Virus record (IMG/VR): IMGVR_UViG_3300044971_000858
Coordinates: 1-54,859 of that record
Length of the DNA stretch: 54,859 bases
Reading direction: 5' to 3' (one strand)
Source: a virus
Positions 34,874 through 41,978 of the stretch are shown piece after piece (the first letter of the stretch is position 1; the number at the start of each line of letters is the position of its first letter). The notes below the pieces were generated by a model. It was not told the DNA's origin and searched no databases. It saw only the letters and a program-made list of their open reading frames with translations. The position numbers and the translations under genes were made by a program.

Positions 34874-35224
34874 TCAGAATGAGGAAACGATCACGCCGCC
34901 TTCAAATTCGATGAGTTGCCCGTGGTCTTGAATATATTCGCGTATTTTGTCGTCAGTCTCTTCATCTTCGCAATCTTCGCATCCAATGATTGATCGCCAA
35001 TCAGCATCAGTGCCAAAATAATCTCCTGCCCATTCTACAAGGGAATCCCATTCGGAGAAGTCGCAACGAATGGCGACATAATCAAATTCAAGCTCTTCTC
35101 CTGTGCTTTCCTCATACTCTTCCAGATATTCAGCCAAGGCACGCGCTCCAGCGTAAGACCAATTAGCGTTTTTATCGTTGAATAGGATGTCCGCCGCTTC
35201 TGAAGTGGATAATGTTGTTTTCAT
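34874..35224 (-). CDS. Conserved acidic early protein (antirestriction-like look)
   Basis: A 116-residue, very acidic protein (ALAEYLEEYEESTGEELEFD, then VAIRCDFSEWDSLVEWAGDYFG). The pattern LxxYLxxxEEETGEExEFDxVAIRCDFSEY is shared by a widespread phage/plasmid family of unknown function whose acidity suggests DNA mimicry. The leader holds CCTAAACCTAAACCTAAAAC repeats ahead of the ATG. Function inferred only loosely. Confidence 0.65.
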   Translation of the reverse strand: MKTTLSTSEAADILFNDKNANWSYAGARALAEYLEEYEESTGEELEFDYVAIRCDFSEWDSLVEWAGDYFGTDADWRSIIGCEDCEDEETDDKIREYIQDHGQLIEFEGGVIVSSF

Positions 35225-35280
35225 GTTGTTAGGTTTTTCTATTGTGTTTTAGGTTTAGGTTTAGGTTATAGGGGGAAATC

Positions 35281-35550
35281 TCAGCCAGCGTATGCAGATT
35301 CGATGCGTTTGCCAGAATGATCGCAAGTAAGCTCGCCGTCTTCCCAGTTCGCGTCACAGCCGACAACCCGCCAGCCGTCATTGACTTCGTTTTTAATAGA
35401 CCAAAGGACGGAGCGAAAATTCTCCTTCACGCTATCAAAAGAAAGCGCGGCCCCGTCTGAAGTGATAAAGAATAAGGGATAGCAACCGGGGAAGCTATAA
35501 GCTCCCGAACGAATCGCGTTTTTCAAGTCTGTAGTATTTGTGATATTCAT
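35281..35550 (-). CDS. Small protein, unknown
   Basis: An 89-residue protein with a beta-rich body and a WRVVGCDANW segment. It follows two tightly overlapping small genes. No family recognised with confidence. Confidence 0.6.
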   Translation of the reverse strand: MNITNTTDLKNAIRSGAYSFPGCYPLFFITSDGAALSFDSVKENFRSVLWSIKNEVNDGWRVVGCDANWEDGELTCDHSGKRIESAYAG

Positions 35551-35657
35551 TTTTTCTTTTGTTCGAGTTGTTGGATTTTTAGTCTGAGCGCATGGATTTT
35601 TTTTGCGTCCGTCATAGAAGCAAGTTTGATCCTTAACGCATAGGTTTGTTTATTCAC
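35547..35657 (-). CDS. Very small basic protein, unknown
   Basis: A 36-residue peptide from a GTG at 35657, or 22 residues from an ATG at 35615. Both ends overlap neighbours in the manner of the other genes in this run (stop in ATGA with the 35550 gene). Lys/Gln-rich helix. Low confidence because of size. Confidence 0.35.
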   Translation of the reverse strand: MNKQTYALRIKLASMTDAKKIHALRLKIQQLEQKKK

Positions 35658-35868
35658 AAGATTCAATGTCTGCATTCACGCACGCTTCACAGTATCCGCC
35701 TTCATTCAAAAGGCGCACTGGATACTTTACTCGGCATTCCGTGCATTTAATCTCAAAGCCGCTGATGCGACGGTCAACGCACATGGCAGCGATTCCGATT
35801 GGAATGATTCCGCCATCCACAGAAAGGAAGCGTTCACCGTCTTTGTTTTTCATTGGTATAATTGTCAT
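35650..35868 (-). CDS. Zinc-ribbon-like small protein
   Basis: A 72-residue protein. CTEC near residue 43 and CEAC near residue 62 form a likely zinc-binding pair. The ATG at 35868 is preferred to the one at 35919 because it is preceded by AATAGAAAAACCCTAT, nearly the same leader as that of the gene at 35224. Possible nucleic-acid binder. Confidence 0.6.
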   Translation of the reverse strand: MTIIPMKNKDGERFLSVDGGIIPIGIAAMCVDRRISGFEIKCTECRVKYPVRLLNEGGYCEACVNADIESCE

Positions 35869-36029
35869 ATAGGGTTTTTCTATTTGTAGCGGCATGATAG
35901 CCGCCAAGTTTATTTGCATGATTCCGACGCTGGCAGTACCAGCACGAAAAGTTTTTTTGTTTCAAAGAGCGTTTGTGCATTTACTCGCTCAGCCTCATTC
36001 AGAGCCACTGAGCAGGTAGCACGGGAAAC

Positions 36030-36057
36030 AAGATACTACATTGTGCGAATATGTCAA
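36030..36057 (-). promoter_or_regulatory. Promoter for the - strand small-gene run
   Basis: On the - strand, TTGACA (36057-36052), 16-base spacer, TATCTT (36035-36030). It would transcribe the genes from 35868 leftward with a leader of about 155 nt. Confidence 0.5.
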
Positions 36058-36765
36058 CACCTGATTATTGATTTTTTTTACATAGGGAAAACACGGCGAT
36101 TATTTCAAGAGAATATCGGTGTATCGTTATATCGCTATATAGCGATGAAAGAATATTGCCAGCAACTCTCATTCCACGGATTGCATTTCATGAATAATTA
36201 TTCCTGACACATTATTCATGACAAATTTGTCAGGTATTTTCTGTCATGACAAAATCACTCTTCCGGCCATCACTCGAAAATGCGATTGCTCCCAAAATCC
36301 GGCAATGTCATCATATCACCCCGCCAATAAAAACACGATAGCGGCCAACGTCGCGCAAAGATTATTGCAAGTTGGTTGCATTATGTCATCCTGCTAATGA
36401 GACTGGTAGCTTCTGATAATATCAGTAATAAGTCCCGACGCTTTTTGAGTCTCAATAAGCCAGACATCATTGGCAATCGGCTCGGCTTGTCATCACTCAT
36501 CATATATACTATGCACCACGCTGCACGCTGCCACGCTGTGAGACTGTACTAAGCAGGGGCGCTGTGAGCATAGGCGGGCCGCGGGACTCCAAGGAATCTC
36601 TTTTCTTATGGAGGCGCGACGCCCTTACCCCTCTACCCCATGCACCCCGTGCGCGTAGCTCCCAACGCGGAAACCCCTCTCCTTAGAAAAACTGGATTTT
36701 TGCCCTATGCTGCCTCTCCCCATAAAAACTGCCTTTTTGTATGTCAATATAGTCTATTGATAGAG

Positions 36766-36824
36766 CAAGCTAAGTTCAAGCTAAAATCCAAGCTAAACTA
36801 AGCTAATGTCGTATGGTTAGCTTG
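36766..36824. repeat. Iteron set A: (C/T)AAGCTAA
   Basis: Four direct copies begin at 36766, 36777, 36789 and 36799, spaced 11, 12 and 10 bases (one helical turn each), plus an inverted copy TTAGCTTG at 36817-36824. The phasing places all direct copies on one face of the helix. Confidence 0.75.
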
Positions 36825-36904
36825 GTTCTTATGCAATGTCTTATAATAATGTCCCATGCTATTGTCTTATGCTTTGCTCTAATGTCGTATGCTAATGTCG
36901 TATG
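36805..36904. repeat. Iteron set B: AATGTCnTATG
   Basis: Six copies, some with one or two mismatches, start at 36805, 36835, 36848, 36861, 36881 and 36894; three intervals are exactly 13 bases. The set overlaps the end of iteron set A and stops just before a dispersed palindrome. Confidence 0.75.
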
Positions 36905-36907
36905 TAT

Positions 36908-36921
36908 TATCGTTACCGATA
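36908..36921. repeat. Dispersed 14-bp palindrome (core TTAC)
   Basis: Perfect copy between the iteron array and the end of the - strand gene at 36930. Confidence 0.9.
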
Positions 36922-36929
36922 ACCATCCT

Positions 36930-37475
36930 TTAGTTTTCGCAGGAGTAGATGGTATCTTGGAGTTTGAGTTTTGGGAGGGTGGGTAGGGTGTAGGAGTTAT
37001 CTTGGAAGGTTATTCTATTGGTTGGTTGGATGGTTAGTCTTCCGTTGGTGAGTTCTATGAAGATGAATTCTTTGTCTTGGTCTGGGCTATCTGACCAGCC
37101 GTCGTTTAGGTGGGTGGTGGAGAAGAGGTAGGTTCCCTTTAGTATGTTTGGGCCTATCTTGGTTGTTACTGGCATTCCTCTTAGGATTGGGTTTTGGAGT
37201 ATGGTGAAGTTGTATGAGTAGCAGTCCCAGAGTTGGCTTTCTTCTATACGCCAGTTTTCGAGTGCTTGTTCTTTGAATCTTACTGCGTTTGGTGGGATGT
37301 TTCTGTAGAGTGCGCCGCCTTCTCTGAGTATTACATTTATTCCCCATGCTCTGCTTGGTATACTTGTTAGTCCTATCCACATAGCTTCTACTGGCCCGAT
37401 TGGGTTTTCGTGGGTATATTCGCTATCTATCCAGATGTAGCGATGGGTTGGTAGTGCGCCGATTTTTGTATTCAT
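36930..37475 (-). CDS. Unknown protein near putative origin
   Basis: A 181-residue protein, beta-rich with many aromatic residues (RYIWIDSEYTHENPIGPVEA, then LWDCYSYNFTIL). I do not recognise a family. It has its own dispersed palindrome just upstream of the ATG and another just past the stop, so it is bracketed by two copies 572 bases apart. Confidence 0.6.
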   Translation of the reverse strand: MNTKIGALPTHRYIWIDSEYTHENPIGPVEAMWIGLTSIPSRAWGINVILREGGALYRNIPPNAVRFKEQALENWRIEESQLWDCYSYNFTILQNPILRGMPVTTKIGPNILKGTYLFSTTHLNDGWSDSPDQDKEFIFIELTNGRLTIQPTNRITFQDNSYTLPTLPKLKLQDTIYSCEN

Positions 37476-37479
37476 TGGT

Positions 37480-37493
37480 TATCGTTACCGATA
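37480..37493. repeat. Dispersed 14-bp palindrome (core TTAC)
   Basis: Perfect copy 4 bases upstream of the - strand ATG at 37475. Confidence 0.9.
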
Positions 37494-37601
37494 GTGAGAG
37501 TCCCAGTTTTATGTGATTACTGGAATGGTATGGAATCCTAACCAGAGGTAGACCCGCCAAGGTTTATCCCCCGCCACAATACCACGTTATTGCTCTCGTA
37601 A

Positions 37602-37685
37602 TTACCTTCTGGTTGTTGTTTCTATGATGAAGCAGGCTACTACTATGCTCCATGCTAAGATTATTGCTGCTATCTGGTCATTCAT
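37602..37685 (-). CDS. Single-pass membrane micropeptide
   Basis: A 27-residue peptide dominated by one hydrophobic helix (IAAIILAWSIVVACFII) ending TTTRR. The start overlaps the stop of the dCMP deaminase gene by ATGA, as in other coupled pairs here. Function unknown. Confidence 0.45.
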   Translation of the reverse strand: MNDQIAAIILAWSIVVACFIIETTTRR

Positions 37686-38194
37686 AGTCCGAGTATCTTT
37701 GCCCCGTTTGGGTAGGTTCCGCGATAGATTTCCGTCTGTGCTTTCCTTACCACAAATACAGATGGTTTTCCGCTATGATCCCAGTAGGAGGTTAGTGGTT
37801 CTTTCTTAAATTGGACTACTGTGACTCCCATTTTTTCTGCTATCTCTAAGGCTATTGGGTCGGATTTGTAGATTTCTTTGTAGAGGACTCTCTTTATTTT
37901 ATATGCGGCTATGGTCTTTAGGCAGTCTCTACATGGGAGTAGGGTGGATACCAGTGTCTTTCCTTCGCCGGGTTGTGTATACCTCAAGGCATTCTGTTCT
38001 GCGTGGATTACGAACTTTGATCTCTCTTCTCTTGATGACCAGTCTTCTTCTACACCTTGAGGGAATCCGTTATACCCTACTGATGCTATGGAGTTGTCTT
38101 CTCTTAGGATCACCGCGCCAACTTTATGCCACGGGTCTTTTGACTTCTTGGCTACTACTTCAGCTATACTCATTGCATATTCGTCCCAGTTCAT
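37682..38194 (-). CDS. dCMP deaminase-like enzyme
   Basis: A 170-residue zinc deaminase. HAE at 64-66 and PCRDC at 87-91 are the zinc-binding and proton-shuttle motifs of the cytidine/deoxycytidylate deaminase fold. The N-terminus MNWDEYAMSIAEVVAKKSKD matches ComEB-type dCMP deaminases, which supply dUMP for dTMP synthesis. The ATG at 38194 is chosen because it overlaps the upstream stop (ATGA). No thymidylate synthase is present, so it feeds host pathways or a modified-base route. Confidence 0.85.
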   Translation of the reverse strand: MNWDEYAMSIAEVVAKKSKDPWHKVGAVILREDNSIASVGYNGFPQGVEEDWSSREERSKFVIHAEQNALRYTQPGEGKTLVSTLLPCRDCLKTIAAYKIKRVLYKEIYKSDPIALEIAEKMGVTVVQFKKEPLTSYWDHSGKPSVFVVRKAQTEIYRGTYPNGAKILGL

Positions 38195-39318
38195 GGATAG
38201 TATCTGTTCATTGCTTCGATGTCGTTTCCTTTGGCATACCATCCGTCTCCGGTGTAAACATCCATAACATCTGCGAAGTATTTCTCATACATGGGTGCTA
38301 CCCGCTCTAAGGTGAAGTTCTTTCCAAATCGGTGGCAGTCGTATGGGCAGATTCGGTCGATGTTCTTAATCGCATCTACGTAGTCACCCATAGTCCGGCA
38401 GCGGAATCCTGTATAACCATGTAGGTTATTTTCGGTGAAGCTACCCCAGTCGGAGGTAATTGTTGGAGTGCCAGAGAGTAGGTTTTCGATTTGGACTCCA
38501 CCGAATGGTTCTACATACTGACTTGGCAGGAATGATGCTTTAGCCCTCGACATGAGCCTCTTTCTGGTAGGAACATCAGCGTATCCTACATAGTGAACAT
38601 GGTCTGGTAGCTTGTAACCTTCCTCTTTTTGGCCTGCGATAACCAATTTTACCCCTGCTCGGTAGGTAGCTTCAATGGCAATATCTACACCTTTCCCAGA
38701 GTATACCCTACCCAGATACAGAAAGTAATCTTCTTTCTGGCCACAGAAGTCGAAGTCTTCTTTATCGAAGTAGTTTGGGATTACCACCGCATAGTTATCT
38801 TGCTGGCATTGTCCTACTGCCTGCATTCCGCAAAACGCATGGTAGATTGCGTAGGATTCAAATACCTTCCACCTCGCCCAGTGTCCACCTGCATATCCAA
38901 TACCCGGCTCAACTGTGATTAGGTCTGGATGCGCGTCACAGATTGGACGAACGCCACTTCCCCAAAATGGGAGAATGAAGTCATTCTTCTTCTTGCGCTG
39001 CCCAATTGCCTTAATAGCGTTTCGATAGAAGGTTTGATAGGCATGGTCATTCGTATCAAACTTGAAGAATGTTTTCCTCCAGTCATGTGATCCATAGCTT
39101 TTATTGAAGTCATCGTTGGTTAGGACAGGCACGTGTTCTGTGCAGATTAAGTCTGAATCTTCGTGTCCGTAGTGGATTACTTCATGGCCGCGCTGGGTCA
39201 TCATCTTCCCGAACTTCACTACCTTTTGGGTATAAGCGCAGGCGTTGAACTCTTTGGAGCTAACTGTGTGAGGTAAGCCAAGGCAATGGAATCTAAATTT
39301 ATCGTTTACGATACTCAT
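38191..39318 (-). CDS. Glycosyltransferase, family 4-like (GT-B)
   Basis: A 375-residue protein. The N-terminal Rossmann half has GHEVIHYG. The C-terminal half has YLGRVYSGKGVDIAIEA and the E-x7-E-like stretch EPFGGVQIENLLSGTPTI, typical nucleotide-sugar binding of GT4 enzymes. Substrate is unknown: phage DNA bases, virion proteins or host glycans are all possible. Its coupling to a dCMP deaminase makes base modification worth considering. Codons 2-7 contain a dispersed palindrome. Confidence 0.8.
   Translation of the reverse strand: MSIVNDKFRFHCLGLPHTVSSKEFNACAYTQKVVKFGKMMTQRGHEVIHYGHEDSDLICTEHVPVLTNDDFNKSYGSHDWRKTFFKFDTNDHAYQTFYRNAIKAIGQRKKKNDFILPFWGSGVRPICDAHPDLITVEPGIGYAGGHWARWKVFESYAIYHAFCGMQAVGQCQQDNYAVVIPNYFDKEDFDFCGQKEDYFLYLGRVYSGKGVDIAIEATYRAGVKLVIAGQKEEGYKLPDHVHYVGYADVPTRKRLMSRAKASFLPSQYVEPFGGVQIENLLSGTPTITSDWGSFTENNLHGYTGFRCRTMGDYVDAIKNIDRICPYDCHRFGKNFTLERVAPMYEKYFADVMDVYTGDGWYAKGNDIEAMNRYYP
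39300..39313. repeat. Dispersed 14-bp palindrome (core TTTA), at gene start
   Basis: Perfect copy covering codons 2-7 of the glycosyltransferase (S-I-V-N-D-K on the - strand). Confidence 0.88.
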
Positions 39319-39521
39319 GGTTTTTTGAACTGAATTTCATCTAACATATCTGATGGGTCTTGATCGCCATTTGCTATAGCTTCAATCCATGTCGCGGGGT
39401 TGATGGTTGCGGTGTGCGCCCATCCTTCACTTGTTAATTTTTCTCCGTGCGCTTCATCTACTGTTAAACATTTTATCTTACCTTCTTTAGCATAGATAAA
39501 AAGGAATTGTGGGATATTCAT
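39315..39521 (-). CDS. Small protein, unknown
   Basis: A 68-residue protein. The ATG at 39521 overlaps the stop of the upstream gene (ATGA), which fixes the start, and its own stop overlaps the glycosyltransferase start. The region LTVDEAHGEKLTSEGWAHTATINPATWIEAI is typical of small phage proteins that accompany metabolic genes. Function unknown. Confidence 0.65.
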   Translation of the reverse strand: MNIPQFLFIYAKEGKIKCLTVDEAHGEKLTSEGWAHTATINPATWIEAIANGDQDPSDMLDEIQFKKP

Positions 39522-39775
39522 AGGTCTAATAATATCTTTCTCGCCCATGCAGGCGTGTTGTCATCTACTGATATTGTCCAGTTACCATTTGCAGATTGGC
39601 TCATAGACAGAGGTTGAATAAACTTTCTTTCGTAAACTCCTTTTTTAAGTTGAACGATTACTTCGTTGGTAGTGAATCTTTCTCCACACTCACAAGCTCT
39701 TCTCCTCCTTACTCCTGCCTCTTTCTTCCTACTGTCTATTACTGATGTTGCTTTATTGCACTTAGGACAATTCAT
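39518..39775 (-). CDS. NrdR-like zinc ribbon protein
   Basis: An 85-residue protein. MNCPKCNKATSVIDSRKKEA, then VRRRRACECGERFTTNEVI is very like the N-terminal zinc ribbon of the ribonucleotide reductase repressor NrdR (two Cys pairs, RRRR DNA-contact patch, RFTT). The ATP-cone domain of NrdR is missing, leaving only DNA binding. It could interfere with host nrd control or regulate phage genes. No reductase gene is present here. Confidence 0.75.
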   Translation of the reverse strand: MNCPKCNKATSVIDSRKKEAGVRRRRACECGERFTTNEVIVQLKKGVYERKFIQPLSMSQSANGNWTISVDDNTPAWARKILLDL

Positions 39776-39936
39776 TTCTTTTCTTGTCCAGTAAGCGTAA
39801 ACCGCTTCATTCCGCGCTTCTTGAAGAAGTCTTCACAGGCTTTAGCAATCTGCTTGGAGTTGAGTGGATACTTCCACCCTACTCTGGCATCATCTTGGTC
39901 AACATTACCCTCTGTATCTTTGCCGTTGATCTTCAT
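39772..39936 (-). CDS. Small protein, unknown
   Basis: A 54-residue protein ending in KRFTLTGQEKK. Overlaps both neighbours by four bases. N-terminal half is charged and the C-terminal half helical. Function unknown. Confidence 0.55.
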   Translation of the reverse strand: MKINGKDTEGNVDQDDARVGWKYPLNSKQIAKACEDFFKKRGMKRFTLTGQEKK

Positions 39937-40175
39937 TTCATTGACTTACTTCCTCGGCACTTCCACTTCTTGCGCGAGAGATTATTCGGGGAGTTAGGAT
40001 CAGATTTCCAATCGCCTTTAATTTTGGCTGAACGGGCGCAATAGGCATCACCTTTGGCCGTGCCGGGGCGAATACGATCACCACCATCTTTAGCCTTACC
40101 AGCTTGACCATACTTCACAGTCTTAGTCCTGCCAGTCTTTGGGTTCTTAACTACTTTAGTAAATCGCTTTTCCAT
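39933..40175 (-). CDS. Conserved small basic protein (DUF6321-like)
   Basis: An 80-residue basic protein. GQAGKAKDGGDRIRPGTAKG, then DAYCARSAKIKG and SPNNLSRKKWKCRG match the pattern of a conserved phage and bacterial small-protein family of unknown role. Its basicity suggests nucleic-acid binding. Coupled by ATGA and TAATG overlaps. Confidence 0.65.
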   Translation of the reverse strand: MEKRFTKVVKNPKTGRTKTVKYGQAGKAKDGGDRIRPGTAKGDAYCARSAKIKGDWKSDPNSPNNLSRKKWKCRGSKSMK

Positions 40176-40330
40176 TACTTTTTCTTTGCAGTTTTTGCTG
40201 ATTGTTTGAATGCCTTTGCAGTTGGTGCGCCTTTGCTTCCAACCTTCCGCATCTTCTCGCCACTACCAGCGGCGATGCGTTTGCGTTTAGCGTTGATGTT
40301 AGCGTAGAGTCCCTTTGGTTTTTTGTTCAT
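40175..40330 (-). CDS. Small Lys/Arg-rich protein
   Basis: A 51-residue, very basic protein (LYANINAKRKRIAAGSGEKM). It overlaps the next start by TAATG. Similar in style to the neighbouring 61-residue protein at 40875; together they look like a cluster of small DNA-binding or virion-packaged proteins. It is separated from that gene by the antisense HNH insertion. Confidence 0.6.
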   Translation of the reverse strand: MNKKPKGLYANINAKRKRIAAGSGEKMRKVGSKGAPTAKAFKQSAKTAKKK

Positions 40331-40372
40331 ATTTGTATTGCTTTGTTAAAAACGATGGCTATGATTGATTAC

Positions 40373-40915
40373 ATGAAAAATAAAAACTGCTCACACTGCG
40401 AAAAAGAATTTACTCCTCGTCGCAATTCCCAAAAATTTTGTTCTCATAGATGCGCTGCATTTGATGTTGCAAAACGTTTTAGCAAACAAAGAGGAGAGAA
40501 AAAAAGAAATGGAATAACAAAAATTTGCAAGATTTGCTCCACATCTTTTTATGTTCCTAAATATAGAATTCCTACAGCCCTTTATTGCTCTCGCAGATGC
40601 ACATCTATTGCCAATCCTGAAAATACAAAAAAAGCAAGAGATGTCAGTCCACTTATGGCAAGGGCTGGCAAGTGCGCTCCAAGAATATACAATTACATCA
40701 CCATTAATGGCGAAAGAATTAGAGAACACAGGCATATCATGCAATGTTATCTTGGAAGAAAACTTGAAACATGGGAACACGTGCATCATATAAATGGAAA
40801 CGGACTTGATAATAGAATAGAAAATCTACAAGTTTTGAGTAATTCTGAACATCAAAAATTAGAATTAAGTTTAGTTACTTCTTCTTTGGAACTCCAGAAG
40901 AGCGAAGAGCAATAG
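40373..40915 (+). CDS. HNH endonuclease with zinc fingers, antisense insertion
   Basis: A 180-residue protein (starts at 40355 or 40361 also possible). Two zinc-finger-like modules (CSHCEKEF..CSHRC and CKICSTSFYVPKYR..CSRRC) precede an HNH core: REHRHIMQCYLGRKL, then WEHVHHINGNGLDNRIENLQVL. This is the HNH_3/NUMOD-type layout of free-standing homing nucleases. It is A/T-rich, on the opposite strand to the small-gene operon it interrupts, and its 3' end overlaps the 40875 gene by 41 bases. A recent homing insertion is the simplest reading. Confidence 0.85.
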   Translation: MKNKNCSHCEKEFTPRRNSQKFCSHRCAAFDVAKRFSKQRGEKKRNGITKICKICSTSFYVPKYRIPTALYCSRRCTSIANPENTKKARDVSPLMARAGKCAPRIYNYITINGERIREHRHIMQCYLGRKLETWEHVHHINGNGLDNRIENLQVLSNSEHQKLELSLVTSSLELQKSEEQ

Positions 40916-41060
40916 CCAATGCTTGTTTGCGGCTCTTAGCCATAGGTGCTTTCTTTGGGCCTTTAGGGTTCACGCCAGCCTTAAGAGTTCCACGCTTGTA
41001 TTCACCCATTGTTTTTGCCACTTTCGCGGCCTTACCTGCTTTTGTTGTTGGTTTTTTCAT
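40875..41060 (-). CDS. Small basic protein (DUF6496-like)
   Basis: A 61-residue basic protein. GEYKRGTLKAG, then SRKQALAIALRSSGVPKKK is the recognisable pattern of a conserved small protein family. Its 3' end is overlapped by the antisense HNH gene. Role unknown; basicity suggests nucleic-acid binding. Confidence 0.7.
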   Translation of the reverse strand: MKKPTTKAGKAAKVAKTMGEYKRGTLKAGVNPKGPKKAPMAKSRKQALAIALRSSGVPKKK

Positions 41061-41386
41061 AATGATTCCATTCCATCCCTAAGTAGTTTGAAGAACAGGT
41101 CGGCAGGGATTGTTACCTTCCAGTTCTTATTATTTTTCTTGTGAGCTACTGCCCACGCAATGCCTTTAGCATCCCGCTCGGCCTGCTCGCAAGCCTTATC
41201 TAAATTCAAGTTCTGAACGTGCTTCACTTCAAAGTGGAGTTTACCTTTCAGTTCTTCGCAGATAACATCCGGCGAGTCTTGACCTCCCGCGAATTGCTGC
41301 CCTCGTTTAGCAGTGAATCCTTGGGCGCGGAGTTCATCCCGCCATTGGCGTTCGGCTCTTGCTCCTTTAGCTCTGGAGTTTATCAT
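41057..41386 (-). CDS. PD-(D/E)XK endonuclease, Hjc-like resolvase
   Basis: A 109-residue nuclease. GARAERQWRDELRAQGFTAKRG, then GGQDSPDVI and LHFEVKHVQNLNL give the E, D and E-x-K active-site residues of the Hjc-type Holliday-junction resolvase fold. The ATG at 41386 overlaps the upstream stop (ATGA). It probably resolves branched DNA before packaging. Close family is common in phage replication regions. Confidence 0.75.
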   Translation of the reverse strand: MINSRAKGARAERQWRDELRAQGFTAKRGQQFAGGQDSPDVICEELKGKLHFEVKHVQNLNLDKACEQAERDAKGIAWAVAHKKNNKNWKVTIPADLFFKLLRDGMESL

Positions 41387-41787
41387 TTCACGCCCTCCAT
41401 CAGTTGGTCGAGTTCGGCACGCAGTTTGGCATTTTGCTCCATCGCCTCGTCTCGCTCGCGCAAAGCTCTTGTAAGCGGAGTTCCACACGCATGGTTGGTT
41501 GCGCCTTCTAACACGCAAATGCGTTCTGCTTGGTTTTTAATTTTCTCCCGCGCATCAATGAGCTGTTGCGCGAACTTTTGATTTATGTGCGCGTTTATTT
41601 CTGCGCCTCTATTTGCATCGCGCAAATGTTTCCTCGCCTCGTCGCGCTCGCGTTCCAGTTTGCGGGCTACCTCTGCATGAACAAATGGGCCGCTTCGATC
41701 CATTTGCAGATAGCTCCCTTCAATCCGTCCATAATGACTAGACAGAGCATAGCCACGACTTGCATCCGTTTCAGGTGTGTCACTCAT
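41383..41787 (-). CDS. Conserved phage coiled-coil protein (TPETDA...)
   Basis: A 134-residue protein. The N-terminus MSDTPETDAS followed by FVHAEVARKLERERDEAR is the pattern of a widespread small phage protein. The rest is coiled coil. Function unknown. Overlaps both neighbours by 4 bases. Confidence 0.7.
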   Translation of the reverse strand: MSDTPETDASRGYALSSHYGRIEGSYLQMDRSGPFVHAEVARKLERERDEARKHLRDANRGAEINAHINQKFAQQLIDAREKIKNQAERICVLEGATNHACGTPLTRALRERDEAMEQNAKLRAELDQLMEGVK

Positions 41788-41978
41788 GGCAGCATACTAT
41801 CTACATCTTGTGGTTCTATCAATACTTTTGTTTCAGAAAAGTATTGGTTCATGATCTTGAGTCCTTCGTTGTGATAGTTCTCTGCGATACAATATCTTTC
41901 CTTGTCTTGAGCTTCCCAGATTGCGTTTGCCGCCTCCAGATACTTCAACGCTTTTCCGTATGCTTGGTCGATTGTCAT
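41784..41978 (-). CDS. Small helical protein, unknown
   Basis: A 64-residue helical protein. The start overlaps the stop of the DnaB gene. No family recognised. Confidence 0.55.
   Translation of the reverse strand: MTIDQAYGKALKYLEAANAIWEAQDKERYCIAENYHNEGLKIMNQYFSETKVLIEPQDVDSMLP

Larger units (their letters stand above)
36060..36929. other. Gene-free region, putative origin or control region
   Basis: About 870 bases without a credible gene. It contains the perfect palindrome ATCGCTATATAGCGAT (36131-36146), an inverted pair CATGAATAAT/ATTATTCATG (36189-36198, 36211-36220), the palindrome TGACAAATTTGTCA (36219-36232), GTCATGAC (36243-36250), a G/C-rich, C-biased stretch (about 36520-36700), then two sets of iterons and a dispersed palindrome. 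Palindromes plus helically phased iterons are usual for replication origins or partition sites. The replication initiator and helicase genes are on the same strand, 5-8 kb to the right. Confidence 0.5.
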
